In this document: in pieces, positions 43,720 through 52,831 of the stretch | Layout: each line of letters starts with the position of its first letter | Position numbering within the stretch: the first letter of the stretch is position 1 | NCBI GenBank assembly: GCA_029267445.1 | Contig: JAJUIU010000016.1 | Coordinates: 1-58,159 of the forward strand | From: Rhodospirillaceae bacterium | Lineage (GTDB): Bacteria > Pseudomonadota > Alphaproteobacteria > Azospirillales > Azospirillaceae | Length of the DNA stretch: 58,159 nucleotides | Direction of reading: 5' to 3' | Translations under genes and position numbers: made by a program | Notes under the pieces: model-generated | Databases searched by the model: none | Told to the model about the DNA's origin: nothing | The model's input: the letters and a program-made list of their open reading frames with translations, nothing else

Positions 43720-44448
43720 TCAGGCGCGGCGCTTGCCCAGCAGGATGTCCTTCGCCTGGTTGATCCGCGCCGCGAGGTATGTGGAGCCGCCCTGATCGGG
43801 GTGGTTCTTCAGCATGAGGCGCCGGTGCGCCTCCTTGATCTCCGCCTCGCCGGCACCGGGCGACAGGCCGAGGACGCCGTACGCCTCTTCACGCGTCATG
43901 CCGCCGCGCGGGGGTGGCCGGGGCGCCTCCCGGGCGTCCTCCTCGTCCTCCGCCTCCGGCCCGCCGCCGCGCCAGTCCGGGTAGCTGCGGTCGAGATAGG
44001 CCTCCAGAAGCTGGACGGACTGCGGGTCGTCCTGGCGCAGCTCGTCCAGGAGCAGCAGCAGCTCCTCAAGCTCCAGGTCGGAGAGGGAGCGCCCGGCGTA
44101 GCGGCCCCGGATGACCTTCCCGCCCATCACGCCGGTGTCGTGGTCCAGCCACATGCGCAGGCTGTCGGTGTCGACGTGGGTCGCCTGCCCCGGCGCCGGC
44201 CCGGCCGAGGCCTGGGCCCGGCCGCGCACCATCCGCCAGCGCATGATCGCCGCGTAGAGCAGCGGACCCGCCCAGAGCAGGATGCCGATCCGGTTGGTGA
44301 AGACGAGGAACAGCACGAGCCCGGCCGCCAGCGCGATCCCAAGCCAGCGCAGCACCCGCGCCAGCTTCTTCGGATCGGCGGTGGCGAAACCCTGCGCGAT
44401 CAGGTAGACGCCCACGAGGAGGCCGAGACCGAGGATCAGGTACTGCAT
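43720..44448 (-). CDS. Membrane protein with C-terminal J domain
   Basis: The 242-residue product has two or three N-terminal membrane segments ([49 protein letters not shown]), a linker rich in Asp/Glu/Pro, and a C-terminal J domain of about 55 residues ([37 protein letters not shown]) with the HPD triad. It resembles DjlA/TIM14-type membrane J proteins that recruit DnaK to the membrane. It starts 6 nt after the VWA gene stop, implying coupling. Confidence 0.88.
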   Translation of the reverse strand: MQYLILGLGLLVGVYLIAQGFATADPKKLARVLRWLGIALAAGLVLFLVFTNRIGILLWAGPLLYAAIMRWRMVRGRAQASAGPAPGQATHVDTDSLRMWLDHDTGVMGGKVIRGRYAGRSLSDLELEELLLLLDELRQDDPQSVQLLEAYLDRSYPDWRGGGPEAEDEEDAREAPRPPPRGGMTREEAYGVLGLSPGAGEAEIKEAHRRLMLKNHPDQGGSTYLAARINQAKDILLGKRRA

Positions 44449-44454
44449 CGGGCC

Positions 44455-45219
44455 TCAGCCGCCCATCTGCCGGGTCAGCAGCAGCACCGGCCCGGACTGG
44501 CCCTTGCTCCAGTCCTTCAGCGCCGCCCGGCCGCCGGCCGCGTAGACGGCCACGGCGCGCAGAAGGTCCTTCAGCTGCTGCGCGCTGTTCGCATCGAACG
44601 GGCAGTAGGCGCCGCCGGACAGTTTGGCGATCTGCTCGAACACCCGGCGCGCCACGGGGTCCCCGCCCTCGTGGAAGACGAAGACCGGTACGCCCAGCAG
44701 CCCGAGTTCGCCGGCGCTGTGGCAGAGGGGGTCGGGCGATTCCTCGCAGGCGTCGCCGACGAACACGACGGCGTTCACCTTGCGGGCGCGCGTCTCCTTC
44801 AGCGCGTGGGTCAGCACCCGGCCGATCTGGGTCTGCCCGCCAAGGCAGGTGACGGCCGTCATCCGGCGCAGCAGCTCGGCCGCGTTCACCACCCAGGGGC
44901 TGGCCTTGCACTCCCGGAACCCGCGATAGAAGACGAGCTGCACCTCCAGCCCGCCGAGGCCGGCGGCGGCGCTGAACATCTCCGCCTGGATCTGCATGGC
45001 GCGGTCCCAGGTGGGCTGGCGGCTGGCCGTCGCGTCCATCGAGAACATCAGCCGCCCGCGCTGGCCCGGTGCCGCACCGGCGGCCGGCGCCATCGCCTTC
45101 ACCTGGCGCAGGAAGGCGTCGACCTCCGCGCGGCTGTTCACCGTCCGCTCCATCGGCGCGCGCGCTTCGGCCCGCGCGGCCTCGGTATCGACTGGGACTC
45201 GACGTTCCTTATCGGCCAT
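44455..45219 (-). CDS. VWA-type metal-ion-dependent adhesion domain protein
   Basis: The 254-residue product has a von Willebrand A fold. The MIDAS-like D-x-T-x-S appears as LMFSMDATASRQPTWD. Later conserved features are TCLGGQTQIGRVL and NAVVFVGDACEESPD (a second metal-site Asp). No signal peptide is present, so it is probably cytoplasmic. AGGAACG precedes ATG 45219. The role is unknown; pairing with the downstream J-domain protein suggests a shared complex. Confidence 0.85.
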   Translation of the reverse strand: MADKERRVPVDTEAARAEARAPMERTVNSRAEVDAFLRQVKAMAPAAGAAPGQRGRLMFSMDATASRQPTWDRAMQIQAEMFSAAAGLGGLEVQLVFYRGFRECKASPWVVNAAELLRRMTAVTCLGGQTQIGRVLTHALKETRARKVNAVVFVGDACEESPDPLCHSAGELGLLGVPVFVFHEGGDPVARRVFEQIAKLSGGAYCPFDANSAQQLKDLLRAVAVYAAGGRAALKDWSKGQSGPVLLLTRQMGG

Positions 45220-45333
45220 CGTTCCTGTTCCGCTCACCTGGGCTTCAGAGATGGTAGCATGCCCCCACCTCATCCAGGGTCCCGCCGGCGGTCGGCGGAA
45301 CCGGAACCGGCGGCGGGGAGGGACGGTCGGGAC

Positions 45334-46968
45334 ATGTCCGCGAAATCAACCGACGAAGCGGTGGAATGGTGGCGGGGGGCCGTGATCTATCAGATCTACC
45401 CCCGCAGTTTCGCCGACGCCAACGGCGACGGGCTGGGCGACCTGGCCGGCATCGCCGACCGGCTGGACCATGTGGCGTCGCTGGGCGCCGACGGCATCTG
45501 GATCAGCCCGTTCTTCCGCTCCCCCATGGCGGATTTCGGGTACGACGTCAGCGACTACATCGACGTGGACCCGATCTTCGGGACCCTGGCCGACGCGGAC
45601 CGGCTGATCGCCAGGGCGCACGACCTGGGCCTGAAGGTCGTGATCGACATGGTGCTGAGCCACAGTTCCGATCAGCACCCCTGGTTCCAGGAAAGCCGGC
45701 GCGACCGCACCAACGCGAAGGCGGACTGGTACGTCTGGGCCGACCCGAAGCCGGACGGCACGCCGCCCAACAACTGGCTGTCGGTCTTCGGCGGCTCCGC
45801 CTGGCAGTGGGAGCCGCGGCGGGGTCAGTACTACCTGCACAACTTCCTGGCCAGCCAGCCGGACCTGAACCTGCACCTGCGCGAGGTCCAGGACGCGCTG
45901 TTGGGCGCCTGCCGTTTCTGGCTGGACCGGGGCGTGGACGGATTCCGGCTGGACGTCGCCAACTTCTACACCCACGACCGGCAGCTCCGCGACAACCCGC
46001 CGCTGGAGCCGGGCCGGCGGCTGGAGGGCGTGCCGCAGCGCAACCCCTACGGCATGCAGCGCCACCTGTACGACAAGACGCGGCCGGAGACGCTGGAGGT
46101 GCTCCGGCGGCTACGCCGCCTGATGGACGCCTATCCGGGGCGCTTCACCGTGGCGGAGGTGCATGACGATCTGGGTGCGGCCACCTGTGCCGCGTATGTG
46201 GCGGGCAAGGACCTGCTGCACACGGCCTATGGCTTCGGGCTGCTGAGCTGCGCCTTCACGCCCGCCGCGATCCGGGCGCACATCGAGGAGTTCGAGCGGC
46301 AGCCCGGCGGCGGCTGGCCCGCCTGGTCCTTCTCCAACCACGACGTCACGCGGGCGGTGACCCGCTGGGGTGCGCCGGAGGACAGGGCCGCGCTGGCGAA
46401 GCTTCTGGTCATGCTGCTGGGCTGCTTGCGCGGCACCCTGTTCCTTTACCAGGGCGAGGAGCTGGGCCTACCGGAGGCGGAGGTGCCGTTCGAGCGCATC
46501 CAGGACCCCTACGGCCGCACCTTCTGGCCTGAATACAAGGGCCGCGACGGCTGCCGCACGCCCATGCCCTGGACGGCGGAGGCGCCCAACGGCGGCTTCT
46601 GCCCGCCGGGGGTGGAGCCGTGGCTGCCGGTGCTGACGGACCACCTGGATCTCGCCGTCTCCCGGCAGGAGGACGATCCCGGGAGCGTGCTGCGATTCGC
46701 GCGGGACTTCCTGCGCTGGCGGGCGGGAAACGAGGCGCTGCGCACCGGGGCGGTGCGTTTCGTGGAGGTGCCGCCCCCCCTGCTCGCCTTGCGGCGCGGC
46801 GAGGCTGACGGGGGCCCGCTCTGTGTTTTCAACCTGGGACGGGAGCCGGTGGAGTGGACGCTGGAGGGCGGCCCCTGGACCGAGGATCGTGCGCACGGCG
46901 CGACGCTGCGGGGCGACACGGTCCGGCTGGCCGGTTTCGGGGGCTGGATCGGATGCCGCCCCACTTGA
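45334..46968 (+). CDS. GH13 alpha-glucosidase / oligo-1,6-glucosidase-type
   Basis: The 544-residue glycoside hydrolase has the GH13 core: VIYQIYPRSFADANGDGLGD, catalytic Asp207 in DGFRLDVANFY, acid/base Glu275 in FTVAEVHDD and transition-state Asp337 in SNHDVTR. DMVLSHSSDQHPWF is region I and carries the usual Asp. It likely cleaves alpha-1,4/1,6 glucosides or trehalose-like sugars in the cytoplasm (no signal peptide). ATG 45334 was chosen since GGGGAGGGA lies about 10 nt upstream and homology starts there; the frame upstream is open far beyond but is not homologous. Confidence 0.92.
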   Translation: MSAKSTDEAVEWWRGAVIYQIYPRSFADANGDGLGDLAGIADRLDHVASLGADGIWISPFFRSPMADFGYDVSDYIDVDPIFGTLADADRLIARAHDLGLKVVIDMVLSHSSDQHPWFQESRRDRTNAKADWYVWADPKPDGTPPNNWLSVFGGSAWQWEPRRGQYYLHNFLASQPDLNLHLREVQDALLGACRFWLDRGVDGFRLDVANFYTHDRQLRDNPPLEPGRRLEGVPQRNPYGMQRHLYDKTRPETLEVLRRLRRLMDAYPGRFTVAEVHDDLGAATCAAYVAGKDLLHTAYGFGLLSCAFTPAAIRAHIEEFERQPGGGWPAWSFSNHDVTRAVTRWGAPEDRAALAKLLVMLLGCLRGTLFLYQGEELGLPEAEVPFERIQDPYGRTFWPEYKGRDGCRTPMPWTAEAPNGGFCPPGVEPWLPVLTDHLDLAVSRQEDDPGSVLRFARDFLRWRAGNEALRTGAVRFVEVPPPLLALRRGEADGGPLCVFNLGREPVEWTLEGGPWTEDRAHGATLRGDTVRLAGFGGWIGCRPT

Positions 46969-47142
46969 CGAGCGGGGAAACCATTGGCCGGATGGATATA
47001 ATCGACGGGCGCACTAGGCCCTAATGCTGACCGATGGCCGCGAGGACTGAAGATACGTGACAGACCGGGTTGAACTTATGTACTAATTGAGTGTTAATGT
47101 GACAAACGCGACCAGCGCTACCTCTTTTGGGTGAGTGTGCGG

Positions 47143-47161
47143 ATACCGCGCTAAGCGGTAT
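47143..47161. promoter_or_regulatory. Inverted repeat ATACCGC-N5-GCGGTAT upstream of response regulator
   Basis: Perfect 7-bp arms around GCTAA, ending 30 bp before the ATG of the response regulator gene. It lies in an otherwise less GC-rich 220-bp intergenic region and could be a repressor/activator site or a 5' leader hairpin. Confidence 0.5.
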
Positions 47162-47191
47162 GGCATAGGCTCCTCAGTTGGCGGGACAGAT

Positions 47192-47821
47192 ATGAACATT
47201 CTCATCGGTGACGATCATCTCCTTTTCCGCGAAGGATTGTGTCGCCTTCTGACGCAGCTCGACGCGGAGGCCGATTTCTTCGAGGCCGGCACCTATGACG
47301 AGGTTCTTTCCCTCTGCCAGGGCGACCAGGATTTCGACCTGATCCTGCTCGACCTGCAGATGCCCGGCTGGCCCGGATTCGTCGGCATCCAGCAGATCTG
47401 CGAGGTGCAGGCTGGAACGCCCGTGGTCATCGTCTCCGCGTCGGAGAGCCAGTCCGACGTCCGTGCGGCCCTTGACGCCGGCGCCTCCGGCTACATCCCG
47501 AAGTCGTCCAGCGTGAAGATCATGCTGAGCGCGTTGAACCTCGTGTTCTCCGGCGGCGTCTATGTGCCGCCCGCCGCGATCCAGGCGGAGACGCATGGCG
47601 GCGGCGGCCAGGTCTCCGGCCCGCCCGGCAGCCCCGCCCTGACGCAGCGGCAGCGGGACGTGCTACGCTGCCTGCGCGAGGGCAAGTCCAACAAGCAGAT
47701 CGCCTATGAGCTGGGCCTGTCGGAAGGCACGGTGAAGATCCATGTCACGGCCGTGATGCGGTCGCTCGGGGTGCGCAACCGCACCCAGGCGGTGATCGCG
47801 TCCGCCGACATGGTTCCCTGA
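47192..47821 (+). CDS. LuxR/NarL-family response regulator
   Basis: The 209-residue product has a receiver domain with acidic pair Asp7-Asp8, phospho-acceptor Asp54 (LILLDLQMPG) and Lys in SGYIPKSSS, and a C-terminal LuxR-type HTH (LTQRQRDVLRCLREGKSNKQ). A cognate histidine kinase is not adjacent, so it is an orphan regulator. ATG 47192 is preferred over an upstream in-frame start because the receiver strand begins there (MNILIGDDHLLFREGL). It may bind the inverted repeat just upstream (autoregulation), which is inference. Confidence 0.9.
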   Translation: MNILIGDDHLLFREGLCRLLTQLDAEADFFEAGTYDEVLSLCQGDQDFDLILLDLQMPGWPGFVGIQQICEVQAGTPVVIVSASESQSDVRAALDAGASGYIPKSSSVKIMLSALNLVFSGGVYVPPAAIQAETHGGGGQVSGPPGSPALTQRQRDVLRCLREGKSNKQIAYELGLSEGTVKIHVTAVMRSLGVRNRTQAVIASADMVP

Positions 47822-47878
47822 CCGGCGCCCCCTGAACCTGGTTCCCTGAAGGCCGGCGATCCTCTATAGCGGCGGCCC

Positions 47879-48844
47879 ATGAGCGACGCCGCGCCCCCCT
47901 CCCCGCAAAGTCCATCCGCCCCGGTCGGCACCACGGTCGGGGCGACGGCCTATCTGGCGCCGGAAGACCATCTCGACACGCTGCTGGAGGAGCTGGCGCG
48001 CGCCGGTGCCACGGTGCGGCGGGTGCATGGCCGGCTCGTTCTGGCCGAAGGGGCGACACGGCCCATCGCCTGGGCGCAGAACACCTGGTTCGACCCGGTG
48101 ACCATCCCGATCGCCTCCATCAAGCAGGGGGCGAAGGCGCTGCGGGCGATCCAGCGCAACTGGTCGCCCCACATCGTCGCCCACCATGGCCGGGCGAAGC
48201 TGATCCAGGAGAACCTGCCGCACGTGTCGGCCAAGCCGCTGGCCTTTCCGGCCCCGGCACCGACGGCGCCGCTGGGCTCCTGGACGCTGCTGGACGAGAC
48301 GACGATCCTGGCCGCCGCGCGCTGCTCCAGCCCCTTCCCCAACGGCGAGGTGCGGTTCGTCGAGGACCGGGAGACGCCGCCCAACCGCGCCTATCTGAAG
48401 CTGTGGGAGGCGTTCACGGTGCTGGGCCGCCATCCCGGCCCCGGCGACCGCTGCCTGGACCTGGGCGCCAGCCCCGGCGGGTGGACCTGGGTGATCCAGT
48501 CCCTCGGCGCCGCCGTGACGGCCGTCGACAAGGCGCCGCTGGACCCGCGCATCGCCGGGCTGCCAGGGGTGTCGGTGCGGCGGGAGAGCGCCTTCGGACT
48601 GTCGCCTGAGGATGTGGGGCCGGTCGACTGGCTGTGCTGCGACGTCATCTGCTACCCCACGCGGCTGCTCGCCATGGTCCGGCGCTGGATGGAGGCGGGC
48701 AGCGTGCGCAACTTCGTCTGCACGCTGAAGTTCCAGGCGGCCACGGACCACGAATCCGCCGAGGCCTTCGCCGCGATTCCCGGATCGCGCCTCGTCCACC
48801 TGTCGCACAACAAGCACGAGCTGACCTGGATGTGGCCGGGCTGA
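47879..48844 (+). CDS. RlmM-like 23S rRNA 2'-O-ribose methyltransferase
   Basis: The 321-residue product has an N-terminal THUMP-like part and a C-terminal RrmJ/FtsJ-fold SAM domain. Motif I is CLDLGASPGGWTWV, with Asp in VDWLCCDVI and Lys in FVCTLKFQAATD, forming the K-D-K-type catalytic set. It resembles RlmM (YgdE), which methylates C2498 of 23S rRNA; the specific target is inferred. It begins 57 bp after the response regulator and converges with the patatin gene. Confidence 0.82.
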   Translation: MSDAAPPSPQSPSAPVGTTVGATAYLAPEDHLDTLLEELARAGATVRRVHGRLVLAEGATRPIAWAQNTWFDPVTIPIASIKQGAKALRAIQRNWSPHIVAHHGRAKLIQENLPHVSAKPLAFPAPAPTAPLGSWTLLDETTILAAARCSSPFPNGEVRFVEDRETPPNRAYLKLWEAFTVLGRHPGPGDRCLDLGASPGGWTWVIQSLGAAVTAVDKAPLDPRIAGLPGVSVRRESAFGLSPEDVGPVDWLCCDVICYPTRLLAMVRRWMEAGSVRNFVCTLKFQAATDHESAEAFAAIPGSRLVHLSHNKHELTWMWPG

Positions 48845-48857
48845 GGCCCGCGCGCGC

Positions 48858-49811
48858 TCAGGCCCGCTTCAGCGCCATCTCGATGGCGGGGCGCATGGAC
48901 ATGGCGGTGGCGTAGCCGAGCTCGATCAGCTCCTCCGCCTTGTCGAAATCCAGGATGCCGATATGCCCCAGGCGCGGCGTCAGCACGAGTTCCGCAGGCT
49001 CGCCCGCGAGGCGCGAGCGGGTGATCCTGTCCTGCATGATGTCGATGGAGGCGGCCATGACCTCCAGCACGTTCGGGACCGGTTCCTTCTCGCCCAGGAG
49101 CTGGCTCGCGAAGAAGCGGGTGCGCTCCCCGACCTTGCTGGCGCCCAGCCTCGCCAGCATCTGCGCCAGCGGATTGTCGCCCGGCTTGGGCCCGCCCAGC
49201 GGGAGCTTCGGATCGGGTTCGCCCGCCTCGGCTCCAGCGACGAGTCGCGGCAGGGTCGACATCTCCGCGTTCAGGTTGACCGCGATCACCACGTCGGCCC
49301 CCATCGCACGGCAAAGCGACACGGGCACCGGGTTTACCAGGGCCCCATCCACCAGCCAGAGATCATTGTGGCGGACGGCCGGAAACAGGCCGGGCATGGC
49401 GGCCGACGCGCGCACGACATCCAGCAGGTGCCCCTCGCGCAGCCAGATCTCGCGGCCGGTGGCCAGATCGGCGGCGACCGCGCCGAAGGCGATCGGCAGC
49501 GTCTCGATCCGGACGTCGGTCCTGGGATTGCGGAACAGCTCGAACGCCTTCTCCACCGCGACCAGACCGCCCCGGGAGAAGGTGATGTCCACCAGCTTGA
49601 GCACGCCCATCAGGCCCATGCTCTTGGCCCATTCCTGCAGGTCGTCGAGCTGGTCCGTGAGGTAGGCGCCGCCGACCAGCGCCCCGACGGACGTGCCGCA
49701 GAGCACGTCGGGGCGCACCCCCATCTGCTCCAGCGCCCGCAGAACCCCGATGTGCGCCCATCCGCGGGCGGCACCGCTGCCGAGGGCGAGACCGATCCTG
49801 TGCCGCGCCAT
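48858..49811 (-). CDS. Patatin-like phospholipase (RssA-type)
   Basis: The 317-residue product has the patatin catalytic dyad: nucleophile Ser41 in GTSVGALVGG (G-x-S-x-G) and Asp in LWLVDGALVNPVPV. The oxyanion loop is LGSGAARGWAHIG. RssA-like proteins are cytoplasmic lipid acyl hydrolases with unclear physiological substrates. The start at ATG 49811 leaves the oxyanion loop close to the N-terminus, as usual. It is divergent from the sterol-desaturase-like gene. Confidence 0.92.
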   Translation of the reverse strand: MARHRIGLALGSGAARGWAHIGVLRALEQMGVRPDVLCGTSVGALVGGAYLTDQLDDLQEWAKSMGLMGVLKLVDITFSRGGLVAVEKAFELFRNPRTDVRIETLPIAFGAVAADLATGREIWLREGHLLDVVRASAAMPGLFPAVRHNDLWLVDGALVNPVPVSLCRAMGADVVIAVNLNAEMSTLPRLVAGAEAGEPDPKLPLGGPKPGDNPLAQMLARLGASKVGERTRFFASQLLGEKEPVPNVLEVMAASIDIMQDRITRSRLAGEPAELVLTPRLGHIGILDFDKAEELIELGYATAMSMRPAIEMALKRA

Positions 49812-49910
49812 TGCCGTCCCTCCTCACACCCGATGCCACGAAATCGACGCTTGAACCAACCGTTCGGCGAAGGCAATAACCACAACGGAATTCGGGTGAA
49901 CAGGTGGCCG

Positions 49911-50789
49911 ATGCGTGACGTTTTCGCGTGGGTGCTGTGGCCGGCCCTGCTCGGACTCTGCGTCCTGGGATATTGGATCGGGATGACGGCCGGTCATCCG
50001 GTTCTTGCCTACAACCTCACCTACTTCGGCATGGCCGCCGCCCTGCTGGCGCTCGAGCGCGTGATCCCCTACGAGCGCGCCTGGCTGGTGCCGGACGGGC
50101 AGGCCGCGAACGATATCGGCCACACCGCCCTGAACAAGGGGATCGGGCAGCTGATCGCCGGAACGGCAGCCGTCGCCGGCGTGTCCAGCGCCGGACCGGT
50201 CGCAGCGTCCGGCCCGTGGCCGGGGGACTGGCCGCTGGCCGCACAGGTGGCGCTGGGCCTGCTGGTCGCGGAGTTCGGGCTCTACTGGGCCCATCGCCTC
50301 GCCCATGAATGGCCGGTGGCATGGCGCTGGCACGCGGTGCACCACAGCGTGACCCGGCTGTGGGTGGTGAACACAGGACGGTTCCACGTCTTCGACAGCC
50401 TGTGGAAGACGGGATTCGCCCTGGTGATCGGCCTTGCCGTCGGCGCGCCCAAGGAGGTGATCCTGTGGGTGCTGGCGATCACCACCTATGTCGGGTTCCT
50501 GACCCACTGCAACGTGGACATGCGCTGCGGCCCCCTGAACTGGGTGTTCAACACCCCGGAACTGCACCGCTGGCATCACAGCCGGAACCATGAGGAGGGC
50601 AACCGGAACTACGGTGAGAACCTGATCGTCTGGGACGCCCTGTTCGGGACCCGCTACCTGCCGCCCCGGCGGCCCCCCATGGACATCGGCTGCGACGACC
50701 CGGTGCCGCCAACCTTCCTGGGCCAGCTGGCCTATCCGGTGCGGGCTTGGTTCGGACGCGCACGCCCGGTCGGGGACGGGGCCAACTGA
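49911..50789 (+). CDS. Sterol desaturase/fatty acid hydroxylase-family membrane protein
   Basis: The 292-residue product has about six hydrophobic segments and the di-iron His boxes: HRLAHE (H-x3-H), WHAVHHS (H-x2-HH), an isolated His in THCNVD, and HRWHHSRNHEEGNRNYGENL (H-x2-HH). It is a predicted membrane di-iron oxygenase acting on a lipid or terpenoid substrate. ATG 49911 is preferred over a GTG 15 nt upstream because AGGTGG lies just before it. It converges with the flavoprotein gene. Confidence 0.88.
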   Translation: MRDVFAWVLWPALLGLCVLGYWIGMTAGHPVLAYNLTYFGMAAALLALERVIPYERAWLVPDGQAANDIGHTALNKGIGQLIAGTAAVAGVSSAGPVAASGPWPGDWPLAAQVALGLLVAEFGLYWAHRLAHEWPVAWRWHAVHHSVTRLWVVNTGRFHVFDSLWKTGFALVIGLAVGAPKEVILWVLAITTYVGFLTHCNVDMRCGPLNWVFNTPELHRWHHSRNHEEGNRNYGENLIVWDALFGTRYLPPRRPPMDIGCDDPVPPTFLGQLAYPVRAWFGRARPVGDGAN

Positions 50790-50803
50790 TCAGGCCGGTA
50801 GGC

Positions 50804-52009
50804 TCATGCCGCCTGCCCCGCCGCGAAGCCGCTGCTCCAGGCCCACTGGAAGTTATAGCCGCCCAGCCAGCCGGTGACGTCCACCGCCTCCCCCACGACG
50901 AAGAGGCCGGGCGCGGCCTTGGCCTCCATGGTCTTGGAGGACAGCGCGTCGGTGTCCACCCCGCCCAGCGTCACCTCCGCCGTGCGGTAGCCCTCGGTGC
51001 CGTTCGGGCGGATGGTCCAGGCGTGCAGGAAGGCGGACAGGGCCGACAGCTCCCGGTCCGGCATCTGGGCCATGGGGCGGCTGGCCACGCCCAGTTCCGG
51101 CAGGGCCCATTCGCACAGCCGCTCGGCGAAGCGGCGGGGCAGCAGCTCGGTCAGGATCGTCCGCAGCTCCGCCTTCGGCCGCTCCCGTTTCAGCGCCTTC
51201 AGCCGGTCCAGGATCGGCGCGTCCGGCGACAGGTCGATGGTGACAGCCTCCCCCTCCCGCCAGTAGCTGGAGATCTGGAGGATGGAGGGGCCGGACAGGC
51301 CACGGTGGGTGATCAGCAGTGCCTCCCGGAACGCCGTCCCGTTGCAGGAGACGGTGCCGTCCAGCGCGATGCCGGACAGGTCCTTCGTATGGTCGAGGTC
51401 TTCCGCCGCGAAGGTGAAAGGCACCAGGGCGGGGCGCGGCTCCACGATGGGCAGGCCGAACTGGCGCGCGAGGTCGTAGGCGAAGCCCGTGGCGCCCATC
51501 TTCGGGATGGAGAGGCCGCCGGTGGCGACGATCAGGCTGTCGGCCGTGAAAGGGCCGTGGCTGGTGTCCACCGCGAAGGCGGAGGCCGCGCCCGCATGCA
51601 CCCGCGCCACCCGGTCGATCCAGCATTCCAGGCGGACGGCCACGCCCGCATCCGCGCATTCGGCCAGCAGCATGGCGACGATGTCCCTGGCGGATTCGTC
51701 GCAGAAGAGCTGGCCCAGCTTCTTCTCGTGCCAGCGGATGCCGTGCCGGTCGACCATGGCGATGAAGTCGCCCGGCGTGTGGCGCTTCAGGGCGGAGATG
51801 GCGAAATGCGGGTTGCGCGACAGGAAGCGCCTGGGCTCCGTGTTCACGTTGGTGAAATTGCAGCGCCCGCCGCCGGAGATCAGGATCTTCTTCCCCGCCT
51901 TCTCCGCATGGTCGAGCACCAGCACGCGCCGTCCCCGCCGGCCGGCGAAGATGGCGGCGTAGAGCCCGGCCGCCCCGGCGCCGAGCACGATGACGTCGTG
52001 GTGGTTCAA
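50804..52009 (-). CDS. NAD(P)/FAD-dependent oxidoreductase (YhiN/HI0933 family)
   Basis: The 401-residue flavoprotein has an N-terminal dinucleotide-binding motif VIVLGAGAAGLYAAIFAG, ISGGGRCNFTNVNTEPRRF (family-specific) and a C-terminal GGYNFQWAWSSGFAAGQA. The biological reaction is unknown; some family members are annotated as aminoacetone oxidases. The start is TTG 52009, with GAGG overlapping the arfB stop (7-bp gap), supporting co-translation at the end of the higB-higA-arfB run. Confidence 0.88.
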   Translation of the reverse strand: MNHHDVIVLGAGAAGLYAAIFAGRRGRRVLVLDHAEKAGKKILISGGGRCNFTNVNTEPRRFLSRNPHFAISALKRHTPGDFIAMVDRHGIRWHEKKLGQLFCDESARDIVAMLLAECADAGVAVRLECWIDRVARVHAGAASAFAVDTSHGPFTADSLIVATGGLSIPKMGATGFAYDLARQFGLPIVEPRPALVPFTFAAEDLDHTKDLSGIALDGTVSCNGTAFREALLITHRGLSGPSILQISSYWREGEAVTIDLSPDAPILDRLKALKRERPKAELRTILTELLPRRFAERLCEWALPELGVASRPMAQMPDRELSALSAFLHAWTIRPNGTEGYRTAEVTLGGVDTDALSSKTMEAKAAPGLFVVGEAVDVTGWLGGYNFQWAWSSGFAAGQAA

Positions 52010-52016
52010 GCGAGCC

Positions 52017-52436
52017 TCAATCCGGCGTGACCTTGCCGCGCAGCTTCTTGACGGTGCCGCGGGCGGATTTCTTCTCCATGCGCTCCAGCTTGCTGGAGTA
52101 GGTGGGACGGGTGGCGCGGCGGGGCGGGTCGCGGTGGGCCGCCTTCTGGATGAGCTCCACCAGCCGCGCGCGGGCGTCCTCCCGGTTCCGCTCCTGGCTG
52201 CGGTGCTTTTGCGCGGTGATGACCAGCACGCCCTCGGCGGTCATGCGCTTGCCGGCCACGGTGCGCAGCTTCGCCTTCACCCAGTCGGGCAGCGACGGCG
52301 AGTTCGCCACGTCGAAGCGGAGCTGGACCGCCGTCTCCACCTTGTTGACGTTCTGCCCGCCGGGCCCGCCCGCCCGCAGGAAGCTCTCCTGCAGCTCGGC
52401 CTCGTCCAGGGTGATGAAGGGGGTGACGGGGATCAT
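52017..52436 (-). CDS. arfB: Ribosome rescue factor ArfB (YaeJ), release-factor family
   Basis: The 139-residue product is a short release-factor-like protein. The peptidyl-tRNA hydrolysis GGQ motif is in RAGGPGGQNVNKVET, and the tail is basic (RPTYSSKLERMEKKSARGTVKKLRGKV), fitting the empty mRNA channel of stalled ribosomes. It lacks the codon-recognition domains of RF1/RF2. The start overlaps the higA stop by 4 bp (ATGA), indicating translational coupling to the toxin-antitoxin pair. Confidence 0.95.
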   Translation of the reverse strand: MIPVTPFITLDEAELQESFLRAGGPGGQNVNKVETAVQLRFDVANSPSLPDWVKAKLRTVAGKRMTAEGVLVITAQKHRSQERNREDARARLVELIQKAAHRDPPRRATRPTYSSKLERMEKKSARGTVKKLRGKVTPD

Positions 52437-52819
52437 GCCGCGAGGCCGGCCTTCAACGGATAGGGCTGGATCAGGATTTCCGCCGGGATGTCCCAGGCCC
52501 GGGACAGCTTCCAGGCCATTTCCATGGTCAGCCGCCGCCGACGGGACAGGATTTCCGTGGCGCGGGACTGGGAACCCAGGAGGTCGGCCAGATCGCGGCG
52601 AGTGTGGCCCGCCTGGTCCATGCGGTGGCGGATCGCCTCGACCGGATCGGGCAGGGCCACGGGCCAGCGCTCCGCCTCATAGGCGGCGACGAGGACGCCG
52701 AGCACCTCCAGCCGGTCATGCTCCGGCGTGCCCGGCGCGGCGTCCCATAGCCGTTCGATCTCGGCGATGGCGGCGGCGTGGTCGGCGTCGCTGTGGATCG
52801 GCTTGATGGTGTCGCGCAT
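52433..52819 (-). CDS. higA: HigA-type antitoxin with HTH domain
   Basis: The 128-residue product carries a C-terminal HTH of the HigA/XRE type (GHTRRDLADLLGSQSRATEI, then SRRRRLTMEMAWKL), preceded by a helical N-terminus (PIHSDADHAAAIAEIERLW) typical of HigA antitoxins. It is expected to bind HigB and repress the operon. ATG 52819 is chosen because GAGGGGGA ends 6 nt before it; an ATG at 52825 would abut the ribosome-binding site. The stop overlaps the arfB start. Confidence 0.88.
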   Translation of the reverse strand: MRDTIKPIHSDADHAAAIAEIERLWDAAPGTPEHDRLEVLGVLVAAYEAERWPVALPDPVEAIRHRMDQAGHTRRDLADLLGSQSRATEILSRRRRLTMEMAWKLSRAWDIPAEILIQPYPLKAGLAA

Positions 52820-52831
52820 GTTCATTCCCCC

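Noticed and set aside
43585-45333. Long N-terminal extension of the GH13 frame upstream of 45334
   Set aside because: The extension runs antisense through galU upstream, DnaJ and VWA genes; homology starts at 45334 with a ribosome-binding site.
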